A stretch of DNA of 64,000 bases from Actinomycetes bacterium (GTDB lineage: Bacteria > Actinomycetota > Acidimicrobiia > Acidimicrobiales > RAAP-2): the NCBI GenBank assembly GCA_021806045.1, contig JAJZDI010000012.1, positions 1 through 64,000 of the forward strand, in the 5' to 3' direction. Positions 58,755-64,000 of the stretch are shown here, piece after piece. Under the pieces are notes generated by a model that saw only the letters and a program-made list of their open reading frames with translations, was not told where the DNA came from and ran no database searches. The first letter of the stretch is position 1. The number at the start of each line of letters is the position of its first letter. A program made the position numbers and the translations under genes.

Positions 58755-59930
58755 TCAGCGGCCGGCGCCGTAGCGGGCCAGGATCCGCTCCCGCTTGGGC
58801 GGGTGGATGTTGGCCAGGGTGACGTCGCCGCCGTAGAGATCGAGGACCCGGTGGTCCATCACCCGGCGCCACACGGGGGGCACGTAGGCCAGCCCGATCA
58901 TCAGGCCGTAGCCGGACGGGAGCTGGGGGGCCTCCTCGAAGTTCCGCAGCGTCTGGTAGCGGCGGGTGGGGTTGGCGTGGTGGTCCGAGTGCCGCTCGAG
59001 GTTGTAGAGGGCCAGGTTCGACGCCCGGTGGTTGGAGTTCCAGCTGTGGCGGGGCATCGTCCGCTCGTAGCGGCCGTTCGCCACCTTCTGGCGCAGGAGC
59101 CCGTAGTGCTCCACGTAGTTGACCACCTCGAGGAGGGAGAACCCGAAGACGGCCTGGGCGGCCAGGAACGGCACCACCCGCCAGCCGAACACCCCGATGA
59201 GCGTGCCGTAGAGGGCGACGGACATGGCCCACGCCTGGAGGATCTTGTTGGACGGGTGGAGCGGGCGGTGGCCGTTGCGGGCCAGGCGACCGGCCTCGAG
59301 GGACCAGCCCGAGCGCAGGCTCCCGATCACCGTCCGGGGCAGGAACGCCCAGAACGTCTCGCCCAGGCGGGAGCTGGCCGGGTCCTCCGGAGTGGCCACC
59401 CGGGAGTGGTGCCCCCGGTTGTGCTCGACGTAGAAGTGCCCGTAGAGGGTCTGGGCCAGGGCGACCCGCGACATCCACCGCTCGGTGTCGTCGCGCTTGT
59501 GGCCGAGCTCGTGGGCGGCGTTGATGCCGGCCCCCCCGACCAGACCGAGGGTCATCGCCCACCCGATGGTCTCCACCACCGACAGGTGGTTGTGGGCCAC
59601 GATCCAGGTGGCCCACACCAGGCCCGCGTACTGCAGCGGCAGGTAGAGGTAGGTACACCACCGGTAGAAGCGGTTCGCCTCCAGCGCGGGGACGGCCGAC
59701 TCGGGCGGGTTGGACGGATCCTCGCCCAGCCACCAGTCGAGGAGGGGGATCAACAGGTAGATCCAGATCGGTCCCATCCACAGGAACACGCTCGTCCCCG
59801 TACCGCGGAACAGCGCCCACCCGACGGCGGGGAGCACGGGGACGACCAGGCCGATCAGCCACCGTCCCCGGTGGCGGTCTCGCCAGGGTGGTGCGTCGGT
59901 GGTGGTGGCGACGGCTTCCGTGGTGGTCAT
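58755..59930 (-). CDS. alkB: Alkane 1-monooxygenase (AlkB family)
   Basis: The protein has 391 residues. This membrane di-iron hydroxylase oxidises terminal methyl groups of alkanes. Hydrophobic segments surround the His boxes HELGHK (~139), EHNRGHH (~169), NYVEHYGL (~267) and LERHSDHHA (~310), the full AlkB set. There is no fused rubredoxin at the C-terminus, and no rubredoxin gene is visible nearby, so electrons must come from a distant partner. ATG follows GAGGAG at 6 bases. The tetR gene lies 113 bases upstream on the same strand, a usual arrangement for alkane genes. Confidence 0.94.
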   Translation of the reverse strand: MTTTEAVATTTDAPPWRDRHRGRWLIGLVVPVLPAVGWALFRGTGTSVFLWMGPIWIYLLIPLLDWWLGEDPSNPPESAVPALEANRFYRWCTYLYLPLQYAGLVWATWIVAHNHLSVVETIGWAMTLGLVGGAGINAAHELGHKRDDTERWMSRVALAQTLYGHFYVEHNRGHHSRVATPEDPASSRLGETFWAFLPRTVIGSLRSGWSLEAGRLARNGHRPLHPSNKILQAWAMSVALYGTLIGVFGWRVVPFLAAQAVFGFSLLEVVNYVEHYGLLRQKVANGRYERTMPRHSWNSNHRASNLALYNLERHSDHHANPTRRYQTLRNFEEAPQLPSGYGLMIGLAYVPPVWRRVMDHRVLDLYGGDVTLANIHPPKRERILARYGAGR

Positions 59931-60043
59931 CGGGTCTCCTCGGGGTGTCGTGCTTCGGGGTGTCGAGCTACGGCGATCAGGAAGGGTGGACAGGTGTCGC
60001 GGGAGGGCCGGGTGTGGTGCCGGGCGGCCGGATGCGATCGTGG

Positions 60044-60652
60044 TCAGCCGGTGGCCACCGCGCCGGGGGACGTCGCCCCTTCGACCGGACCGGGGGCCAG
60101 CACCCCTCCGATGATCATCGAGGTCAGGCTGCGGGCCAGCTCCTCGGGCGGAACGTCGGGCGGCCCCACCGCATAGCTGACGAGCAGGCGGGCCAGGGCG
60201 TCGGCGGCCACCGCCCGCCTGGCCGGGGCCACCTCGGCGAACCGGGATGCCGTGATCTCGTCGATGGCCGTGCGGGCCAGGCCGACCACCGGTCCGTCAG
60301 GGGCGATGAGGACGCCGAGGATCGACTCCGGCTCCGTCCGCAGCAGCCGGTCGAGGAGGGGATGGTCCCGTGCCACCGACAGGGTGGTGAAGACCCCGGC
60401 GAACAGCGCCTCGCCCGGGTCGTCGAACTGCTCCGCCGCGCTCACCACCTGGCGGACGACGTCGGCCGCCTCGCGGGCCACCGCCTCCGACACCAGCGCC
60501 TGCTTGGACGGGAAGTACTTGTAGAGGGTCTGGCGCGACAGGCCGGCCAGGTGGGCGACGTCCCCCACCGACAGCCGGGCGATCCCGTGGTCGGCCGCCG
60601 CCGCCAGGGTGGCGTCGATGATGCGGTCACGGGCGGTCCGGTCGTGCTCCAC
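60044..60652 (-). CDS. TetR-family transcriptional regulator
   Basis: The protein has 202 residues. The N-terminal HTH is clear: RDRIIDATLAAAADHGIARLSVGDVAHLAGLSRQTLYKYFPSKQALV. The C-terminal ligand domain has FDDPGEALFAGVFTTLSVARDHPLLDRLLRTEPESILGVL, seen in regulators near acyl-CoA and alkane genes. GTG lies 6 bases after TAACTT with TTGACA at 16 bases, a strong leaderless promoter. A palindrome sits between the two boxes, so autoregulation is likely. It probably controls alkB just downstream; the effector may be a fatty acid or acyl-CoA. Confidence 0.92.
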   Translation of the reverse strand: MEHDRTARDRIIDATLAAAADHGIARLSVGDVAHLAGLSRQTLYKYFPSKQALVSEAVAREAADVVRQVVSAAEQFDDPGEALFAGVFTTLSVARDHPLLDRLLRTEPESILGVLIAPDGPVVGLARTAIDEITASRFAEVAPARRAVAADALARLLVSYAVGPPDVPPEELARSLTSMIIGGVLAPGPVEGATSPGAVATG

Positions 60653-60658
60653 GTTTAC

Positions 60659-60686
60659 AAGTTAACAGATTGTGTGAATCTGTCAA
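60659..60686 (-). promoter_or_regulatory. tetR promoter with operator palindrome
   Basis: Minus strand: TTGACA (60681-60686), 16-base spacer, TAACTT (60659-60664), 6 bases, GTG. The spacer holds ACAGATT-GTGTG-AATCTGT (60665-60683), a perfect 7-base inverted repeat well placed for TetR repression. The half-site ACAGATT recurs at 62309-62315 near the enoyl-CoA hydratase gene. Confidence 0.7.
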
Positions 60687-60731
60687 CCCCAGTGGATCCG
60701 ACCCAGATGGACCGCCGGCCGGCCCCGGACG

Positions 60732-61430
60732 TCAGTCGGTGAACCCCTCCCGGTCGACCCGGCGCGCCTCGGCCCGGATGGCCTCGACGATCGTCGGGTC
60801 GGCACTGTCCACGTTGGCTTCGGCGATGGCCAGCATCTGCTCCGGTGCCACCTCGATGAAGATCCCCTCGGCCTCGGCGGTGAGCTCGTCACCGGCGTAC
60901 ATGCCGGCCCAGGTGCTGATCTTGCGGCCCGACCGCTCGACGAACCGTGCCTCGAGCCGTATGTCGGTGCGCAACGGGGTGGGCCTGCGGTAGCGGACCT
61001 TCAGCGTGCCGGTCATCCCTGGCGCCCCGGCCACCAGGTTGGCCGAGCCAAGCATCTCGTCGAAAACCTCGGCGATCACCCCACCGTGCACGCACGTGGG
61101 CGGCCCCTCGTAGCGGTAGTCGAAGTTCGCCGTGCCGGCGATCTCCCGCCCACCCCCCTCGCCCGTCACGGCCCACAGGTGCACGGGCGGCGCGATCGGG
61201 TTGTGGGACCCCATCACCGGGCTGGCCGGGAAAAAGTCCGCCGGCGATCCCTCCACGTCGGGGCGCTCCCGGGGCGGGCGACCCGGTCCCGCCCGCTCCT
61301 CCAGGCGCGACGCCAGCCCGGCCAGCTCGCCGGCGGCGGCACCCAGGTCGGCGTCGTCGAGCACGCCGGCCACGGCCAGCACCCCCAGGCGGCGGAGGGC
61401 GGCGGCCACGTCGGCCCGGGGATCGCTCAC
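60732..61430 (-). CDS. PaaI-type hot-dog thioesterase
   Basis: The protein has 232 residues. The C-terminal ~130 residues are a hot-dog domain: [30 protein letters not shown] contains the HGG...DE pattern of PaaI/YbgC-like acyl-CoA thioesterases, followed by [29 protein letters not shown]. The N-terminal ~75 residues are helical and Ala/Arg-rich, with a Pro-rich joint. It likely hydrolyses an acyl-CoA intermediate. GTG overlaps the enoyl-CoA hydratase stop (GTGA), so the two are translated together. Confidence 0.88.
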   Translation of the reverse strand: MSDPRADVAAALRRLGVLAVAGVLDDADLGAAAGELAGLASRLEERAGPGRPPRERPDVEGSPADFFPASPVMGSHNPIAPPVHLWAVTGEGGGREIAGTANFDYRYEGPPTCVHGGVIAEVFDEMLGSANLVAGAPGMTGTLKVRYRRPTPLRTDIRLEARFVERSGRKISTWAGMYAGDELTAEAEGIFIEVAPEQMLAIAEANVDSADPTIVEAIRAEARRVDREGFTD

Positions 61431-62221
61431 CGGCGCTGGAAGACGGCCGGGCGCTTCTCGGCGAAGGCTCGTTGGCCTTCCTTGGCGTCCTCGGTGGCGA
61501 AGATGGGCCAGCCCAGCTCCAGTTCGATCTTGAGCGCCTCCGGCTCGGGCAGGCCCTCGGTGGCCCGCACCGACGCCTTGATGGCCTCGACGGCGAGCGG
61601 CCCGTTGGCGCCGATGGTGGCGGCGATCTCGAGAGCGGCGTCGAGGGCGGTACCGTCGGGGACGATCCTGCCGATGAGCCCGATGCGCAGGGCCTCCTCG
61701 GCGCTGACCTCCCGGCCGGTGAGGAGGAGATCCATGGCGACGGTGTAGGGGATCTGGCGGCGGAGGCGCACGGTGGAGCCGCCCACCGGGAACAGGCCCC
61801 GCCGGGCCTCGAACACGCCGAACTTCGCCCCTTCGCCCGCCACCCGGATGTCGGTGGCCTGGAGGATCTCTGTCCCGCCGGCCACCGCATAGCCCTCGAC
61901 GGCCGCGATGAGCGGCTTGCGGAGCGAGTAGTGGCGCAACAGCGCCTTCCAGTGGAGGTCGGGATCGGCGGCGAACCGCTCGGCGACCGCCTCGGCCCCC
62001 GCCCCACCCTGGGACTTGAGGTCCATGCCGGTGCAGAAGTTGCCACCCGCCCCGGTGAGGACGGCGCAGCGGATCGAGTCGTCGCCGTCGATCTCGGCCC
62101 AGGCGTCGGCCATACCGACCAGCATCGCTCCCGAGAGGGCGTTCTTCGCCTCCGTTCGGTTCATGGTGACGATGGCCGTCGAGCCGTCGCGCTCGAAGGT
62201 CAGGTGCTCGGTACCGATCAC
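61427..62221 (-). CDS. Enoyl-CoA hydratase/isomerase (crotonase family)
   Basis: The protein has 264 residues. Oxyanion segments [18 protein letters not shown] and [40 protein letters not shown] are typical. The second catalytic Glu of hydratases is replaced by GGSTVRLRR, as in many crotonase-fold isomerases or hydrolases. The late [15 protein letters not shown] closing is family-like. GTG follows GGAGG at 8 bases. It is coupled to a PaaI thioesterase. Its upstream region carries a KstR-like site. Likely part of fatty acid or sterol side-chain catabolism. Confidence 0.9.
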   Translation of the reverse strand: MIGTEHLTFERDGSTAIVTMNRTEAKNALSGAMLVGMADAWAEIDGDDSIRCAVLTGAGGNFCTGMDLKSQGGAGAEAVAERFAADPDLHWKALLRHYSLRKPLIAAVEGYAVAGGTEILQATDIRVAGEGAKFGVFEARRGLFPVGGSTVRLRRQIPYTVAMDLLLTGREVSAEEALRIGLIGRIVPDGTALDAALEIAATIGANGPLAVEAIKASVRATEGLPEPEALKIELELGWPIFATEDAKEGQRAFAEKRPAVFQRR

Positions 62222-62305
62222 GGTCCGTCCTCCCCTAGCCGGCCGGTACCCGGTCGGCGCCGGTCGCCGCCGGGGCCACCCACCAGGGTGACGGCCCTCT
62301 CAACA

Positions 62306-62323
62306 AGAACAGATTCTAGTTCT
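62306..62323. promoter_or_regulatory. Degenerate KstR-like site upstream of enoyl-CoA hydratase
   Basis: AGAAC-N8-GTTCT inverted repeat; the left part AGAACAgaTTCTAG differs by two central bases from AGAACAtgTTCTAG at 57050. It also contains ACAGATT, a half-site of the tetR operator. The rest of the 223-base gap to the next gene holds nothing I recognise. Confidence 0.4.
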
Positions 62324-62444
62324 GGACGCCACCCCGGGTGAGCTGCGGGCCTGGCCTCCCAGCAACGCCCCTGCCGTCCTGGCCTCCGACCCTACCGCCG
62401 CGATGGCAGCCCTCCCAGGACTTGGCACGGTGGACCCGCCGCCG

Positions 62445-64000
62445 TCACGCCACTGCGGAGGGCGGCGGTGGCAACCCGGCCGGGCCGCAGAACGCGTGCA
62501 CCTCCTCGGACCCGACCGCCAGCACCAGCCCGTCGGCCGCGGTGACCGCCGGGAAGCTGGTGGCCACCGCACCGACGGCGAACCGCTGCACGGTGGCCCC
62601 GGTGGCCGGATCGAGCGCCTCGACCACCCCGCCCCGCGTCTCGGACCACACCAGCCCCCCGGCCACCACCGGCGGGCCGCTGGCGCCGCCGGCCGCCACC
62701 CAGCTCGGCGACAGGGACGGCGGGGAGGTCCCGACGGCGACGGCCTGGATCCCCCTCGAGCAGGGGATGTAGAGGACGCCGGCGTTCCACGCGCTGCCGC
62801 CGTCGGCATCGTTGCCACCGCCCCCCGGGCACAGCCGGGCGCTGGCGGCCTGGCCGCCGATCCCGCCGAGTGCCCCCTGGTGGAGCAGGTAGCCGGTCTG
62901 GGACTTCCCGATCTGGAACACCAGGCCGTCGCCGAGGACCATCGGCGCCGTCGAGCCCAGGTCCGCGTCGACGGCGTTGTCCGAGCGCCACGACGACGGG
63001 GCGAAGTACTGGAGCAGCTGCATGGTCGGCGACAGCTCCAGGACGGCGTCGCTGTGGTCGTAGGGCGCGCCCGGCCGGGTGGTCGAGCCGTTCCCGGTGG
63101 CGACCCATACGTTCCCCGAGGCGTCGATGGCCGGGGCCGCGCCCCCCATCCACACGGCTCCCTCCCGCTGACCGGGCGCGCTGTCGACGGCGAACACGTC
63201 AGCCGGGCCACCACCCTCCGGCACGGAGACGACCAGGCCGTGGTAGGGACCGCAGTCGCCGTAGTTGCCGCCGAAGCCGGCGATGACCCGGCCGGCGGAC
63301 AGGGCCAGCCCGGCCCGCTGCAGCTGGAAGGGCGGGTCGGTGCCGGCCGGGTCGATGACCTGGTCGAGGAGGACCGCTCCGGTGGCGAGGTCGAGGCCGA
63401 TCAGGTGGTGGGCCGCACCCGAGGGTCCCACCTGCTCGTCGGCCACCACGAACACCTCGCCTCGCCCCACGTCGACGACGGGGGTGGAGGTGATCCCGAC
63501 GGTGGGCGAGATGTCGCCGCACAGCCCCGGCACGGTCGAGGGGCGGAAGGGCGTCCCCACCGTCCGCTTCCACAGCACGGCGCCGGAGCGGGCGGACAGC
63601 ACCGCCACGGTGTCGCCCTCGGTGGCGGCGATGACCCGGCCGGCCACCACCAGGGGCTCGGCGTAGATCCGCCCGCCGAGGGGCACCGACGTCCACGCCG
63701 GCCTGGCCGGTGACAGCGAGGCACCGGCGGGGTCCACCCCGGTGCGGGCCCCGTTCCCGTGGTAGGTCGGCCAGTCGGCGCCGGCCGGTGGCGCCGCGCC
63801 GCCCGTCGTCGGGGCCGGGGACGTGGAGGTCGTCGGGGCCGTCGAGGTCGCCGGCGCGACGTGGGCGCCGGCCGACGGTGCCCCGAGCGGCGTCAGGGAC
63901 GGACTCGAACCCGAACTGACCAGGGCGGTGACGGCGGCCGCTGACGCGGCCACCACCACGCCCGCCACCACGGCGACGACCACCCGCCGGCGTCGCCCGG
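62445..64000 (-). CDS. Exported PQQ-like beta-propeller protein (5' end outside window)
   Basis: At least 518 residues; the frame stays open into the right edge with Arg codons before a GTG at 63983, so the true start lies outside. A hydrophobic export or anchor helix (VAVVAGVVVAASAAAVTALV) is followed by a Thr/Pro/Ala linker and a propeller. DWPTYHGNGARTGVDP, RIYAEPLVVAGRVIAATEGDTVAVLSARSGAVLWKRTVG and AIDASGNVWVATGNG are typical of PQQ-repeat proteins. Cysteine pairs (GLCGDISP, YGDCGP, ARLCPGG, IPCSRG) suggest disulfides. Ligands for PQQ and Ca are not clear, so dehydrogenase activity is not claimed. Confidence 0.85.
   Translation of the reverse strand, partial: GRRRRVVVAVVAGVVVAASAAAVTALVSSGSSPSLTPLGAPSAGAHVAPATSTAPTTSTSPAPTTGGAAPPAGADWPTYHGNGARTGVDPAGASLSPARPAWTSVPLGGRIYAEPLVVAGRVIAATEGDTVAVLSARSGAVLWKRTVGTPFRPSTVPGLCGDISPTVGITSTPVVDVGRGEVFVVADEQVGPSGAAHHLIGLDLATGAVLLDQVIDPAGTDPPFQLQRAGLALSAGRVIAGFGGNYGDCGPYHGLVVSVPEGGGPADVFAVDSAPGQREGAVWMGGAAPAIDASGNVWVATGNGSTTRPGAPYDHSDAVLELSPTMQLLQYFAPSSWRSDNAVDADLGSTAPMVLGDGLVFQIGKSQTGYLLHQGALGGIGGQAASARLCPGGGGNDADGGSAWNAGVLYIPCSRGIQAVAVGTSPPSLSPSWVAAGGASGPPVVAGGLVWSETRGGVVEALDPATGATVQRFAVGAVATSFPAVTAADGLVLAVGSEEVHAFCGPAGLPPPPSAVA

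Noticed and set aside
62403-63713. 436-codon plus-strand frame opposite the PQQ-like protein
   Set aside because: Antisense shadow, Arg/Gly/His-rich with no domain, while the minus-strand frame shows propeller repeats and an export helix.
1-64000. tRNA, rRNA, insertion sequence or prophage
   Set aside because: No cloverleaf-like arms, rRNA stretches, transposase or integrase motifs, or phage genes were recognised on either strand by eye. A tRNA scan was not possible here.

Overview
The window is 64 kb of very GC-rich, tightly packed bacterial DNA. Gene content points to a high-G+C actinobacterium: homodimeric AceE, an actinobacterial-type SUF iron-sulfur system with SufU and a small Rieske ferredoxin, DUF2510, DUF2203 and DUF1707 proteins, MeaC-like mesaconyl-CoA hydratase, AlkB and many start codons sitting 6-7 nt behind a TANNNT box (leaderless transcripts). 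An Acidimicrobiia-like member is my inference. No rRNA, tRNA, CRISPR array, insertion sequence or phage gene was found. Start codons were often chosen from GTGA/ATGA overlaps, Shine-Dalgarno sequences or leaderless promoters, so several differ from the longest open frame.

Layout. 1-3.4 kb: nitroreductase tail, a hypothetical protein, then leucyl aminopeptidase and PduO-type cobalamin adenosyltransferase on the minus strand. 3.5-8.7 kb: B12-dependent methionine synthase MetH and two membrane proteins with DUF2510 tails. 8.7-16.4 kb (minus strand): an atypical SDR, then an operon lpdA-sucB-lipB/lipA-M24 peptidase in which octanoyltransferase and lipoyl synthase are one continuous reading frame; also DUF2203 and RNase H. 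16.5-20.6 kb (plus strand): aceE, an HhH-GPD protein and thiE. So the E1, E2 and E3 subunits, the lipoylation enzymes and a thiamine-phosphate synthase lie together. 20.6-26.5 kb: two small secreted or anchored proteins, a DUF1707 protein, an acyl-CoA dehydrogenase, an MBL hydrolase and a glycogen-debranching-type enzyme.

26.7-34.7 kb: an unusually split SUF locus. sufC1-sufS-(His-rich mini-ORF)-sufU run on the plus strand; sufB, a small four-Cys protein, sufD, a Rieske ferredoxin and a second sufC run on the minus strand, with an enoyl-CoA isomerase-like gene between. The sufC1 and sufB promoters share a palindromic motif. 34.8-44.1 kb: oligopeptidase B, a RodZ-C-like membrane protein, an SDR with a basic N-terminal extension, RmlC-type epimerase, flavin reductase, MBL hydrolase, epoxide hydrolase and a 14-repeat disulfide-type propeller protein that contains recent 132-bp tandem duplications.

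44.1-51.5 kb: mutY and three ethylmalonyl-CoA-pathway genes (meaC-like hydratase, mcd, CoA-ester lyase) mixed with a methyltransferase, a DUF6941 protein and a polyproline membrane protein. 51.6-56 kb: a metallopeptidase-like protein, dienelactone hydrolase, NlpC/P60 wall hydrolase and a divergent Lgt-like membrane protein. 56-62.3 kb: fatty-acid or alkane catabolism (MFE2-like SDR, acyl-CoA synthetase, AlkB hydroxylase, TetR regulator with operator, PaaI thioesterase, enoyl-CoA hydratase), with KstR-like palindromes in two intergenic regions. The right edge cuts a secreted PQQ-type propeller protein.

No single large undescribed defence or mobile system is visible. The most distinctive items are the LipB-LipA fusion, the rearranged SUF locus with two SufC copies, a shared operator and a His-rich leader ORF, the small four-Cys protein beside SufB, and the expanding Cys-pair propeller.
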